64,000 nt of DNA from DATATV01 sp035551355 (GCA_035551355.1 DASZNF010000141.1:124001-188000); one strand, 5' to 3'. Positions 16,127-25,321 are shown, numbered from the stretch's first letter. Notes: generated by a model from the letters alone, not told the origin. Made by a program: numbers and translations.

Positions 16127-17476
16127 TCAGGGCAGGTTCCACACCTGGTTGGCGTTACCGGTGCAGTCCCAGATCTCCAGCTGGGTGCCTGGGGTGGTCG
16201 ACCACCCCGTGTCGTCGAGACACTTGTTGGATTGCGGGTTGTACAGCGAGCCGTTGGACTGGGGTATGAACACCTGGGCCGCTGTGTTGTTGCAGTCGTA
16301 GAGATCGATCTTCGTGCCGTCGGCGGTGCCGCCGGCGTCGATGTCCATGCACTTGCCCAGCACGTGCAGCGTGCTGCCGGCCTGGACCACGGTCCACTGC
16401 TGCGCGCTGGTGCCGTTGCAGGTGTAGACCTGGACCGGGTTGTAGTTGGCGGTGCTGGCGCTCTGGTCGTCAACGCACAGCCCGTCGTAGCCGGTGATCG
16501 GCCCGGTGGTGCCGGTCGGCGGCGGGTTACCGCCGGTGCCGCCGGTGGTCGTGTAGGCCGCCACGTACTGCACGCTCATCGTGCCGCCCGAACTGGTCGA
16601 GCTGGTCGGCGTGGTGCAGCCGCACACCCCGTTCGGATAGCCGCCGCCCATGGCCAGGTCGAAGATGATCGACAGGTTGTGATCGAACGCGGCCTGCCAG
16701 GTGGCGGTGCCCACCTGTCCCTCGCTGACCGTGAAGAACTGGTTCCCGTCCAGGTACCAGGTGATCGACTCGTTCGAAGTGTCGGTGCGGTTCTCGATCA
16801 TCGTGTAGGTGTGGTAGCCGGTCTGGCAGCCCGAACACCCCTGCAGGCCGCTGCCGATGCCGTTGGACTCGTTGCACGGGCCGCCCGGGTCGGTGCCGCA
16901 GTGGATGGTGCCGGAGTGCTCGGACAGCGCGTTGACGTCCTCCAGGATGTCGATCTCGCCGTTCTCCGGCCACTGGCCCGGTCCGAGCATCCAGAACGCA
17001 GGCCAGTAACCGAGGCCGCTGGCCGGGTTGGGCTGCTCGATCGACGCGGTGACCTCCAACTCGCCGCCCGCGGGCGCGCCCACGTTGGCGCTGGTGGTCT
17101 GGATCCGGCCCGAGGTCCAGTTGCTGCCCGAGCCCAGCGCGGTGATGTCCAGGTCGCCGTTGCCGTCCAGGTGGACGTTGCTGGTCGAGTTGGTCATCGT
17201 CTCGATCTCGCCGGTGCCGAAGTTCGACCCGGGGCCGGTGTCGTACATCCATTGCGAATCGGCGCCGCTGCCCGAGGAGCCGGCGAAGTCGTCGCTGAAC
17301 ACGGTGGACCAGCCCGACGGCGGGGCGGGCACCGCCGCGCTGGCCGGCGTGGCGGACAACGTCATGACCGCGGTGAGCGTGCCCGCGGCGGCGATGGCGG
17401 CGGCCAGCGCCACCGGCCACCGGTTGCGTCTGGCGGATTTCCCGCCCGACGACGTTCTGACCCTCGCAAACAACAT
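16127..17476 (-). CDS. Secreted GH16 beta-glucanase with ricin-type lectin (CBM13)
   Basis: A 449-residue secreted glycoside hydrolase of family 16, likely an endo-beta-1,3-glucanase (laminarinase type). The signal peptide ends near PASAAV (residue 48). The catalytic domain covers about 50-310 and contains the active-site motif NGEIDILED (E174, D176, E179; E174 nucleophile and E179 acid/base). Residues 325-449 form a ricin-B beta-trefoil with repeated QxW (SAQQW, AAQVF, ANQVW) for carbohydrate binding. ATG at 17474-17476 has AAGGAG in front. An AAGCGCTT palindrome upstream suggests LacI-type catabolic control. The lectin makes fungal or plant beta-glucan targeting plausible. Confidence 0.93.
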   Translation of the reverse strand: MLFARVRTSSGGKSARRNRWPVALAAAIAAAGTLTAVMTLSATPASAAVPAPPSGWSTVFSDDFAGSSGSGADSQWMYDTGPGSNFGTGEIETMTNSTSNVHLDGNGDLDITALGSGSNWTSGRIQTTSANVGAPAGGELEVTASIEQPNPASGLGYWPAFWMLGPGQWPENGEIDILEDVNALSEHSGTIHCGTDPGGPCNESNGIGSGLQGCSGCQTGYHTYTMIENRTDTSNESITWYLDGNQFFTVSEGQVGTATWQAAFDHNLSIIFDLAMGGGYPNGVCGCTTPTSSTSSGGTMSVQYVAAYTTTGGTGGNPPPTGTTGPITGYDGLCVDDQSASTANYNPVQVYTCNGTSAQQWTVVQAGSTLHVLGKCMDIDAGGTADGTKIDLYDCNNTAAQVFIPQSNGSLYNPQSNKCLDDTGWSTTPGTQLEIWDCTGNANQVWNLP

Positions 17477-17504
17477 CTGACAACAGCTCCTTCGCTGTAC
17501 CAGG

Positions 17505-17516
17505 GAAAGCGCTTAC
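17505..17516. promoter_or_regulatory. LacI-type operator candidate before GH16
   Basis: GAAAGCGCTTAC surrounds a perfect AAGCGCTT palindrome (17507-17514) about 30 bases upstream of the GH16 start. A CG-centred palindrome of this kind is the usual form of operators for LacI-family sugar regulators at actinobacterial glycosidase genes. No LacI gene is nearby, so the regulator would act in trans. Confidence 0.5.
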
Positions 17517-17605
17517 TAGGAACCAGTCGGGGCTCTGGTCTTTTCTCCTTTCTTGCATTCTTGTGCCACGACTTGTCAATAGGCTGCGCTGCTGTGCGAC
17601 CTTGG

Positions 17606-18949
17606 TCAAGAACTGGTCTGGACCTGCTTTTGCCAGTTTTCCGGGTATTCACCGAAATGCTCGTCCGGTTCGGCCGGCGGGGCCGGGCAGCGCAGGAGTT
17701 CGTTGAGCCGGTCGAGCAGACCTTCCTGGTGGTCGCGCAACTCGGCGGGGGAGTACCGCCCAGGATTGGCCTGGAGATCCAGGAACGCGCCCTGCCGCTG
17801 TCCGGACGGGGCGTGCACGGTGATCCGCAGATCGGCTACCGGCCCGGTGGCCGGCATCCGCAGCCGGGCCAGGCACCCGCCGAACCGGGGCTGATCGTCC
17901 TCGGTGAGCACCTCGACCACGGTGCGCAGCGGCCGGAAATCCGCGGGCAGGAACGGATCCGGCCGGGTCCCCTGGTGCCGCAACGCCTCTCCGGCCGACC
18001 GGGACACCGCGCGCACCAGATCGGCGAAGCTCCCGGTGGCCGGCATGATCACCCGCACCGGCAGGTCGACGGCCAGCTGGGCCGGAGTGCGCAGGGCCGG
18101 CTCGGTGTCCCGGTTCGCGGCCACCAGTCCCAGCACCAGATCGTCCGCGCCGGTGTACCCGTGCAGGTAGTCGGCCACTGCCGCGAGCAGCACAGCCGAC
18201 CAGTGCCTGCTCAGCGCGGCCGCCAGTTCGCCGGTCGCGCCCCAGGATTCCTCGGGAATGGGCGCGGTGACTCGCAACGGGTGCGGCCCAGCCGGGACGT
18301 CCCGGTCGGACAGTCCGCGCTGGGCGGGCAGATCGGCCAGCGCGGTGCGCCAGAACCGGCGCGCCTGCGCGGCTTCTCCCGAGGCCAGGTAGTCCCGTTC
18401 CCGGCCGACCAGGTCGGCCAGCGCGGCGAACTCGCCCGGCTCGGGGGTGCGGCCGGCGCGCAGCGCGGCGTAGTGCTCGGCCAGCCGCAGCAGATGCCGG
18501 TGCGCGCCGTGCACATCCAGCGCGATGTGGTGGTAGCGCAGGAACAACGCGTACCGGCGGGCGCCAAGGCGCAGCAGGGTGTGCTCGGCGGCCGGCTCGC
18601 CCGCGCGCAGGTCGATCGGCCGGGCCAGCTCGGCGTCCAGCCAGGCCCGCGCGGCCGCCCGGGGCAGCCGCCGTCCGGTCAGATCGCGGTAGGCCAACGG
18701 GTTCTCCGGCACCGGACCCACGGTCTGCCGGGGCATCCGGTCCTCGACGTGGAACGTGGTGCGCAGCGCCTCGGCCTCGGCCAGCGTGGCGGCCAGGGCG
18801 CGATCCAGCAGCATCCGGTCCACCTCGCCGGTCAGCTCGACCACGCAGCCACAGGTATGCCGGGAATTGTCCGGATCGGCCTGGTGCGATTCCCATTGCT
18901 CACGCTGCGCGGCCAGCAACCGCAGCGATGCCGATCTGTCCGGGTCCAC
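17606..18949 (-). CDS. Free-standing NRPS condensation domain protein
   Basis: A 447-residue single condensation domain, the kind that joins acyl or aminoacyl groups into amide or ester bonds. It opens with the C-domain entry LRLLAAQREQW and carries the catalytic HHxxxD motif as YHHIALDVHG (H130, H131, D135), followed by an RDTEP latch-like block near 265-275. No adenylation or carrier domain is fused or found nearby, so the donor must come from elsewhere or be a non-carrier substrate. GTG at 18947-18949 is preferred: AAGGAAAGG precedes it, while the longer TTG start has no clear site. It is the last gene of the biosynthetic cluster on this strand. Confidence 0.85.
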   Translation of the reverse strand: MDPDRSASLRLLAAQREQWESHQADPDNSRHTCGCVVELTGEVDRMLLDRALAATLAEAEALRTTFHVEDRMPRQTVGPVPENPLAYRDLTGRRLPRAAARAWLDAELARPIDLRAGEPAAEHTLLRLGARRYALFLRYHHIALDVHGAHRHLLRLAEHYAALRAGRTPEPGEFAALADLVGRERDYLASGEAAQARRFWRTALADLPAQRGLSDRDVPAGPHPLRVTAPIPEESWGATGELAAALSRHWSAVLLAAVADYLHGYTGADDLVLGLVAANRDTEPALRTPAQLAVDLPVRVIMPATGSFADLVRAVSRSAGEALRHQGTRPDPFLPADFRPLRTVVEVLTEDDQPRFGGCLARLRMPATGPVADLRITVHAPSGQRQGAFLDLQANPGRYSPAELRDHQEGLLDRLNELLRCPAPPAEPDEHFGEYPENWQKQVQTSS

Positions 18950-19153
18950 GTCAGCCTTTCCTTGGGCGGGGTTGGGCAATGGCGAGAACCTTGGCAGTTC
19001 CGGCCGGTCCCGGCGGCGCGACGGCCGAACAGGAGTCGGCGCAGGGGGAAACCCTCACCGCGGAAAACGGCTGAATACTCCGGAAAGCGGAATCTGCTGC
19101 CACCCGTGGCCGCAGTGCGGTTGATCATTCCCCCGATCGGCACGAGTTCCCGG

Positions 19154-20344
19154 TCAGCACAGCGCGGCCACGTCCTCGACGAACACCTCGTAGCCGGGCA
19201 GCGCGGCCATCTTCCGGGCCATCGCGGCCGCCCGGTGCGCGAACGTGCGGTCGGCCAGCACCTTCCCGCACGCCTCGGTCAGCGCCTCCGCCGTCGCGGC
19301 GGTCGGTTCGACGTGCAGCCCGAGCCCGAGTTCCTCGACCCGCACCGAGGTCGGTGGCTGGTCGCCGAACATCGGCACGTTCACCATCGGCGCGCCCGCG
19401 GTCAGGGCCAGGGCCACCCCGCCGAACCCGGCGTGCGACACGCACAACTCGGCGCGGCCCAGCAGCAGCGACAGCGGCACGAAGGACATCAGCCGGACGT
19501 TGGCCGGGCACGGCCCGGACCAGTCCCGCGCCTGCTCACCCACCGACACCAGCGCGGTGCACGGCAGTTCGCCCAGCGCGGCCACCATCGCGGTGTACAG
19601 CTCCTCGGTCTGCGGCACCACTGTCGCGGCCACCGTGCCCAGCCCGCCCAGCACCAGCGGCCGGTCGTCGGGCAGCTCGGCGAACTCGGCCGCCAGCCGC
19701 CCACCGTCCACATCGGACCGATAGACGTGGTCGGGCCGGGCCGGCATGGACTCCGGGTAGAACTCGCGCGGCGCCAACCCGGCCAGCAGACCGCGGGCCG
19801 GATGGTAGGCGTCGGCCACCGGTTCCAGCCCGAGGGCCGCTCGTTCCCCGTTGAGCGAGTCGTGCACGAACGGCAGGTGATTCGCGTTCAGCGGCGACAC
19901 ATCCAGCGTGGCCCGGGGCAGGCCGAGCGCCTCGGCCGCGAGATAACCGCCGAACTCGTTGTTCTCCCGCACGATCACGTCCGGACGCCACGATTGCGCG
20001 GCCGCGATCAGGTCCCGGGCGAACGTGCCGGCCAGCGAACCGGCCCGCAGCAGGGTCAGCCTGCCCGGCCGGGACCGGGCCGCCGCGAGTTGTTCCGGTG
20101 TCTGATCTTCCGCCTCCGGCATGCCCGGGCTACCGGCGAAGTCCTTGTCCGCCAACAGTTCCTCCAGGGTGAGCACGTGCGGCAGCGGCAGGTGCTCGAT
20201 TCCGGCCCGGAGGATCGGCTCGGCCATGGCCGGCGCGGAGGCCACCGCCACGGCGTGCCCGGCGCGACGCAGGTGGCGGGCCACCGGCAGCACCACCGGG
20301 GCCAGATGGGAGTAGTAGGGCAGGCAGCTCAGCACCACACGCAC
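19154..20344 (-). CDS. GT1-family glycosyltransferase
   Basis: A 396-residue GT-B glycosyltransferase of the natural-product (macroside/UGT-like) type, transferring a sugar from a nucleotide donor to a small acceptor. The N-terminal acceptor domain begins LPYYSHLAPVVLPVARHLRR. The C-terminal donor-binding motif is CVSHAGFGGVALALTAGAP with VPMFGDQPP downstream, matching the HxGxG..GVP..P...DQ pattern. GTG start at 20342-20344 has GGGAGG seven bases upstream. It follows the dioxygenase gene with a 22-base gap, and so is probably in one transcript. No deoxysugar pathway lies in the cluster, so a common primary-metabolism sugar is likely. Confidence 0.93.
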   Translation of the reverse strand: MRVVLSCLPYYSHLAPVVLPVARHLRRAGHAVAVASAPAMAEPILRAGIEHLPLPHVLTLEELLADKDFAGSPGMPEAEDQTPEQLAAARSRPGRLTLLRAGSLAGTFARDLIAAAQSWRPDVIVRENNEFGGYLAAEALGLPRATLDVSPLNANHLPFVHDSLNGERAALGLEPVADAYHPARGLLAGLAPREFYPESMPARPDHVYRSDVDGGRLAAEFAELPDDRPLVLGGLGTVAATVVPQTEELYTAMVAALGELPCTALVSVGEQARDWSGPCPANVRLMSFVPLSLLLGRAELCVSHAGFGGVALALTAGAPMVNVPMFGDQPPTSVRVEELGLGLHVEPTAATAEALTEACGKVLADRTFAHRAAAMARKMAALPGYEVFVEDVAALC

Positions 20345-20366
20345 GCGCGGGCCTCCCTCTCGATGC

Positions 20367-21227
20367 TCAGTTGTTCTGCGAGCTCCGGTTGACCGTGGCC
20401 GCGCTGTCGGCGTCCTGGTGGTGCGGCCAGCGCGGCGGATTGCCCTGCGGGTCGTCGCCCAGGATGGTCACCCGCTGCCCGATCCGGCGTTCGGTGTAGT
20501 CGTTGACCGCGAAGTGCTGGGTGGCCCGGTTGTCCCACATGGCGATCGCGCCCGGCACCCACCGGAACCGGCAGGTCCGCTCGGGCCGCTCGGACAGCGC
20601 GTAGAGATGGTTGAGCAGGATGTCGCTCTCCGCGCGGGTCAGCTGCGGGATGCGGGTGGTGAACATCCGGTTGACGTACAGCGACCGGCGGCCGGTGACC
20701 GGATGCGTGCGCACCACCGGATGTTCGGCCTCGCTGCGGAAGGAACCGTTGGGGTGGGCGAACACGTGGATCGCGGTCAGCCCGTCCAGCATCTCGCGCA
20801 GCGGCGCCGAACACGCCTCGTAGGCCAGATACTGGTTGCTCCACATGGTGTCCCCGCCGCGCGGCGGGCACTGGATGATCTGCAGGATGGAGGCGATCGG
20901 CGGATTCGGGCTGAACGTCACGTCGGTGTGCCACACGTCGGCCTTGGCCCCCTGATCGGAGTCCAGCACGATGATCTGCTCGTGGTCGTCCAGTTTGGGC
21001 AGGAACGGGTGCACCTCCAGCTCGCCCACCCGGCGGCCGAACGCCTCGTGCGCCCGCGGGCTCAGCCCGGCGGCCTCGGGGAAGAACAGCACGAGGTGCT
21101 CCATCAACGCGTCGTGCACCTGCTGGTAGACCTCGTCGGTGAGATTCTCCAGGTCGATGTTGCGAATTTCCGCGCCCAATGCGCCGGAAATAGGGCGCAC
21201 GTCAAGAAGGGTTTCGGTGCTGACCAT
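20367..21227 (-). CDS. TauD/TfdA-family Fe(II)/2-oxoglutarate dioxygenase
   Basis: A 286-residue non-heme iron oxygenase. The iron triad is visible as H100 and D102 in VWHTDVTF and H238 in ATQHFAVNDY, with RRIGQR supplying the arginine that binds 2-oxoglutarate. The length and spacing match alpha-ketoglutarate-dependent dioxygenases of the TauD branch, which in biosynthesis hydroxylate, desaturate or epoxidise carbon next to a carboxylate or sulfonate, or act on amino-acid-like substrates. It heads a GT plus C-domain run on the minus strand and is divergent from the O-methyltransferase across 107 bases. The ribosome site is weak. Confidence 0.92.
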   Translation of the reverse strand: MVSTETLLDVRPISGALGAEIRNIDLENLTDEVYQQVHDALMEHLVLFFPEAAGLSPRAHEAFGRRVGELEVHPFLPKLDDHEQIIVLDSDQGAKADVWHTDVTFSPNPPIASILQIIQCPPRGGDTMWSNQYLAYEACSAPLREMLDGLTAIHVFAHPNGSFRSEAEHPVVRTHPVTGRRSLYVNRMFTTRIPQLTRAESDILLNHLYALSERPERTCRFRWVPGAIAMWDNRATQHFAVNDYTERRIGQRVTILGDDPQGNPPRWPHHQDADSAATVNRSSQNN

Positions 21228-21334
21228 TTTCTACCATCACTTTCTCGTCCTGCATTGACGTGAATGGTTTCGGGGTGCGATGCTCGAAAAAGTGGTGGTG
21301 AGCGCCCGAACTGACCGAAAGGGAGTCCGCGAGT

Positions 21335-22363
21335 ATGGGATCCGAATCCCCGAAAACCGACCCGAGCACCCGACTGGCCACACTCATCGACCTGGCGACC
21401 CCGTTCGCGATCCGGGTGGCGATCACCTTGCGCCTGCCCGAGTTGATCGCCGAGGGCACCACCGGACTGGCCGCGCTGGCCAAGGCTGCGGGTGCGCACG
21501 AGGAATCGCTCGGCCGGTTGCTGCACCACCTCACGCACATCGAACTGTTCGCCGAAACCGCACCGGACACCTTCGGCCTGACCGAGCTTTCCGAGCAGTT
21601 GCTGTCCGAGGACGGCACCTGGTTCCGGGGCTGGTTGAATCTGGAAAGCCCGGGCACCCGGATGGAACTGGCGTTCATCGGGATGCTGCACTCCATTCGC
21701 ACCGGCGAGTCGGCCTACGGCGCCGTGCACGGTATCCCGTTCTGGGAGGACTACCAGAAAAACGACGAGCTGCGCGAGTTCTTCGGCGGTGTGATGGCCG
21801 CCTACGCCTGGCAGACCGGGCCCGTGCTGGCCGCCGAGTTCGACTGGTCGGACGTGGGCCGGGTGATCGACGTCGGCGGCGGGATCGGCGCGCTGCTGGC
21901 CGAGGTGGTCGGCGCCCACCCGCACCTGCACGGCGAGGTGCTCGACCTGCCCGCGGTGGCCCCGGAGGCGGAGCAAAAGCTCGCCGAGGCCGGCGTGGCC
22001 GACCGGGCCGAGTTCGTGCCGGGCAGCTTCTTCGACCCGCTGCCCGAAGGCCGGGACGTGTACATCGTGTCCCGGGTGCTGACCGACTGGAACGACGCGG
22101 ACGCGACGAGGATCCTGCGCCGCTGCGCGGAGGCCGCGGGTGGGCACGGCCGCATCCTGATCGTGGAGGTGCTGGCCGGCGAGGATCACGCCAAGCGCAA
22201 CACCTCCTTCGACCTGCAGTCGCTGGTGCTGCTGGGCGGACAGGAACGCAGCGTGGCCGACTTCCACAAACTGGTCGCCGACGCCGGGCTGCTCCTCGGC
22301 GAGTCGCGCAGCTGGCCCGGCGGGCTGGTGGTGGTGGAGTGCGTGACGCCCGAACACGGGTGA
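21335..22363 (+). CDS. SAM-dependent O-methyltransferase (acetylserotonin-OMT type)
   Basis: A 342-residue methyltransferase. The N-terminal dimerisation/HTH-like domain (about 15-100) and the SAM motif VIDVGGGIG (about 175-183) mark the Methyltransf_2 family, which O-methylates aromatic or polyketide hydroxyls. The later block RVLTDWNDADATRIL is the usual region of the catalytic histidine, but here the expected His (HDW) reads TDW, so the catalytic base may be replaced. It is the one gene in the core of the cluster on the plus strand, convergent with the monooxygenase. ATG 21335 has AAGGGAG upstream. Confidence 0.9.
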   Translation: MGSESPKTDPSTRLATLIDLATPFAIRVAITLRLPELIAEGTTGLAALAKAAGAHEESLGRLLHHLTHIELFAETAPDTFGLTELSEQLLSEDGTWFRGWLNLESPGTRMELAFIGMLHSIRTGESAYGAVHGIPFWEDYQKNDELREFFGGVMAAYAWQTGPVLAAEFDWSDVGRVIDVGGGIGALLAEVVGAHPHLHGEVLDLPAVAPEAEQKLAEAGVADRAEFVPGSFFDPLPEGRDVYIVSRVLTDWNDADATRILRRCAEAAGGHGRILIVEVLAGEDHAKRNTSFDLQSLVLLGGQERSVADFHKLVADAGLLLGESRSWPGGLVVVECVTPEHG

Positions 22364-22364
22364 A

Positions 22365-22384
22365 CCCGGGCGGCGCCGGCCGGG
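22365..22384. terminator. Possible terminator between convergent OMT and monooxygenase
   Basis: A near-perfect GC palindrome (one mismatch per arm) fills the 23-base gap between the two stop codons. It can form a hairpin with about 8 base pairs. There is no T run. Confidence 0.4.
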
Positions 22385-22386
22385 CC

Positions 22387-23643
22387 TCATGCCCAGCTCG
22401 GCCGGCGCCGGGCCCGCGGATCCGGCAGCAGGCCGATCTGGTGCAGCCGGTCCAGCGGGGACAGCCGGTGCGCGCCGAGTCCGGACATGTTGTGCATGAC
22501 GGTGTAGCGCAACCGGTTGTTCGCGCCGGTGTGCCGCAGCGCCCGGCGGCCCAGGGTGCGGCCCAGCCAGGACAGGTCGGTGAGCATCCGGGCCGCGTTG
22601 TGACTGGTCTGCCCGATGTGTTCCAGCGCGGGCAGCCGTTCCCGTTCGTAGCCGCGCGTCGCTTCGTCCACATCGGACGGTGCGAGTGCTGACCCGTCGG
22701 CCAGGTGCTTGGCCAGGGCGTGCGCGTCGGTGATGGCGCTGTTCATGCCCTGCGCGGCCATCGGGTGCACCACGTGCCCGGACTCGCCGACCAGGGCCAG
22801 CCCGGGCGCGGCCAGCTGGGTGGCCAGGAACCGGGACACCGGCAGGGTTTGTCGGGTGGTCAGGCTCTCCGGCAGTCCCGCCGTCAGCGGGGCCAGCGCG
22901 GGCAGTTCGGCCACCAGCGCCTCGGTCCACCGCTGCCGCTTGTCACCGTCCAGGCCGCGTAGCTCGTTCGGCTCGGTCTGCACGTACAACCGGGCCCGGC
23001 CGCCGGGCAGCGGATAACACAGCCGCAGCCCGCGATCGGTGATGTAGGCGGTGAAGTCGGCGGGCACGGTGGCATCCGGAACGTCCAGCGCCACCAGCCG
23101 ATGCGGATAGTCCTTTTTGGCGGCTTGCGCGGAGATTCCCTTGCGCAGCCGGGAGGACACCCCGTCCGCGGCCACCACCAGCGCGGCCGACAACTCGGTT
23201 CCTTCCAGTGCCACCCCGGTGATCCGGCCATCCGCGTCGCGCAGTGCCTCGCGGACCAGCACGCCCCGCCGGAAGTCCACACTCGGCGGCAACGTCTCGG
23301 CCAGGGTCGCCAGGATGGTGGCGTGATCGGCGGCCAGCAGCCACGTGTGCGCGCCGGGCAACTGGTCGTAGTCCAGGGACATCTTCGGGTTGCCGTCGCG
23401 GTCGCGGGCCACCAGCCGGGACAGCCGCAGCGCGCCCTGGCCTTCGAGTTTCTCGGCCACGCCCCAGGACCGCAGGATGTCCAGCGCGCCCGGTTGCAGC
23501 ACCTCGCCCTTGGCCGCGGTGGTCCAGCTGGTCAGCTTGTCCAGCAACACCACCCGCAGACCGAGTCCGCCCAGCGCGTGCGCCGCGGCCAGTCCGGCCA
23601 CACCGGCCCCGCACACCACCACATCGGTCCGCTCAGCGCGCAT
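22387..23643 (-). CDS. FAD-dependent monooxygenase (UbiH/PHBH type)
   Basis: A 418-residue group A flavin monooxygenase. The FAD dinucleotide fold is VVCGAGVAGLAAAHALGG at residues 8-25; the second FAD signature is LALVGESGHVVHPMAAQGMN around 285-305 (GD motif as GE). Such enzymes hydroxylate phenols or epoxidise polyprenyl double bonds, as squalene epoxidases do. ATG at 23641-23643 overlaps the end of the upstream cyclase-like gene by 11 bases, so translation is coupled. In this cluster, epoxidation of the prenyl chain before cyclisation or ring hydroxylation of an aromatic acceptor are both reasonable. Confidence 0.9.
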   Translation of the reverse strand: MRAERTDVVVCGAGVAGLAAAHALGGLGLRVVLLDKLTSWTTAAKGEVLQPGALDILRSWGVAEKLEGQGALRLSRLVARDRDGNPKMSLDYDQLPGAHTWLLAADHATILATLAETLPPSVDFRRGVLVREALRDADGRITGVALEGTELSAALVVAADGVSSRLRKGISAQAAKKDYPHRLVALDVPDATVPADFTAYITDRGLRLCYPLPGGRARLYVQTEPNELRGLDGDKRQRWTEALVAELPALAPLTAGLPESLTTRQTLPVSRFLATQLAAPGLALVGESGHVVHPMAAQGMNSAITDAHALAKHLADGSALAPSDVDEATRGYERERLPALEHIGQTSHNAARMLTDLSWLGRTLGRRALRHTGANNRLRYTVMHNMSGLGAHRLSPLDRLHQIGLLPDPRARRRPSWA

Positions 23644-25321
23644 CGGCCGGCTCCGTCCCGCCCGCCGCCCGGTAGCCGGCCAGCGCGCGCAGGGCCAGCC
23701 CGCCGGCCAGGCCACCGTTGGGGTAGCGGGACACGTACCGCACGTACTCGTTGATCCGGGCCGCCGGCCAGGACCCGTCCGGTTGCTGTTTGTCCAGCAG
23801 CCAGGCGATTCCCTTGGTGATCAACGGATCGTCGGCCGGAGTGCCTGCGGCGAGCAGCGCGATCAACGCCCACGCGGTCTCCTCCACCGTGCCCGGCTCG
23901 GCCGCGTCCTCTCCGGTGCTCCACGCGCCGTCGGCCAACCTGGTGTCCCGCAACCACCTCCGGGCCTTGGCCGCGACCTGGCCGCCGGCTTCGCCCGCCT
24001 TGGCCACAGTGCGCAGCACCGCGCTGGTGCCCGCGGTGTACTGCCGGTACCAGACCGATTCGAACGTGCCGTCCGGCCGTTGCGCCTTGCCCAGCCAGGC
24101 CAGTGCGGCCCGCACCCGGGCATCGCCTGCGGGCACCCCGGAATCCAGCAGCGCGTCCACCGCCTGCGCGGTCATGTGCGGGCACGGCCCGCTGTTGGCC
24201 ACCTTGGTGTTGCGGATGCACAGACCCCAGGAGCCGCGGGAATCCTGTTGCCTGGTCAGCCAGTCGATGCCGAGCTCGATGTTGGGCCGCTGTTCCTGTC
24301 CGGGCAGCGCGCACAGCACCGACACGATCTCCCCGGTCTCCAGCGTGGCCGGCCAGCCGCGCGGACCCGACCAGCCCCAGAACCCCGGCGGGCAGCCAAA
24401 AGCGGTGAACGGCCGGTCCTGCTGATCGCGCCGGAACAGCTCCTTGGTCGGCCGCAACCGCTCGTCCTCGGCGTACCCCGCCTCGACCAGACCGCCGCCG
24501 GCGTACATCGACCAGGTCAGATCCAGCGTGCCGGAGTTCCATGAACCGTCCGGGTTCGCCTTGTCCCGGAACCATTTCACCGCCCCGGCCACCATGTCCG
24601 CGCCCAGCCGGGCCCGGGCCAGTCCGGCGACGATCAGCCCGGTAACCCAGGCGTCCTCGCACCAGCCGCCGGTGCTGCCCTCGTGCTCGTACACCTGTCG
24701 GATCACCGACAACGCGTTGGGCTGCCCGGCCCGGGCGAACGCCCGCAGCACCGGATTCGTTCTGCGGTAGCGGGTCTGGGCCAGCGCGAGCGCGCTGACC
24801 ATGGGCAGCCGCAGGTCGAACAACCGGCGGTACAAGCCGGGAAACAGAGCCAGCTCCAACGGGAACCTGCGCATGTCCTGCGGCTCGATCCAGCCGACGT
24901 AGCCGTAGAACTGGCGGCACCAGGCGACCACCTCGGGATGCGGAATCGCCTCCAGACCACCGAAAGCCCGCAACCAGCCCTGGCCCCTGCGGATCGGTCC
25001 CTCGACGTCCGGGTCCACCAGGTCCAGCGTCGCGGTGGCGACCGCGGTCGGCCCGGCCTCGGCCTGCCCACCGGGCACCATGCTCCAGCCGCCGTCGGGC
25101 AACTGGGTGCGGCGCAACCACTCCGTGCCCAGGGCGATCAGATCGGCCGAACCACCGGGATCGGCGAAATGCAGGGCGGACACCGCGCCGACGGTGGACA
25201 GCGTGGAGGTCAGCACGCCCTCGCCGTAGTCGAACACGCCATCGGGCCTGCGCACCGCGAACATCGCCTCGGCGCCCGCCGTGATGGCCTCGGTGACCTG
25301 GTCGGTGATCCGGGATGTCAT
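23633..25321 (-). CDS. QW-repeat terpene cyclase-like protein lacking DxDD
   Basis: A 562-residue protein of the squalene/hopene cyclase and prenyltransferase alpha/alpha-barrel superfamily. Six QW-type repeats are visible (LPDGGWS 74-80, NPDGSWN 256-262, DSRGSWG 360-366, RPDGTF 415-420, LADGAWS 462-468, QPDGSWP 513-519). In hopene cyclase the protonating DxDDTA motif lies in the middle; here the matching place reads PHMTAQ (about 391-396), with no aspartate. The single Asp of oxidosqualene cyclases (DCTAE) is also missing. It may cyclise an epoxide differently, or not be a cyclase. It overlaps UbiA upstream (ATGA) and the monooxygenase downstream, so the three are made together. Confidence 0.82.
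   Translation of the reverse strand: MTSRITDQVTEAITAGAEAMFAVRRPDGVFDYGEGVLTSTLSTVGAVSALHFADPGGSADLIALGTEWLRRTQLPDGGWSMVPGGQAEAGPTAVATATLDLVDPDVEGPIRRGQGWLRAFGGLEAIPHPEVVAWCRQFYGYVGWIEPQDMRRFPLELALFPGLYRRLFDLRLPMVSALALAQTRYRRTNPVLRAFARAGQPNALSVIRQVYEHEGSTGGWCEDAWVTGLIVAGLARARLGADMVAGAVKWFRDKANPDGSWNSGTLDLTWSMYAGGGLVEAGYAEDERLRPTKELFRRDQQDRPFTAFGCPPGFWGWSGPRGWPATLETGEIVSVLCALPGQEQRPNIELGIDWLTRQQDSRGSWGLCIRNTKVANSGPCPHMTAQAVDALLDSGVPAGDARVRAALAWLGKAQRPDGTFESVWYRQYTAGTSAVLRTVAKAGEAGGQVAAKARRWLRDTRLADGAWSTGEDAAEPGTVEETAWALIALLAAGTPADDPLITKGIAWLLDKQQPDGSWPAARINEYVRYVSRYPNGGLAGGLALRALAGYRAAGGTEPADAR

Noticed and set aside
16232..20392. Plus-strand open frame of over 1300 codons opposite GH16, the C domain and the glycosyltransferase
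   Set aside because: Low-complexity composition and full overlap with clear minus-strand genes; a high-GC artefact.
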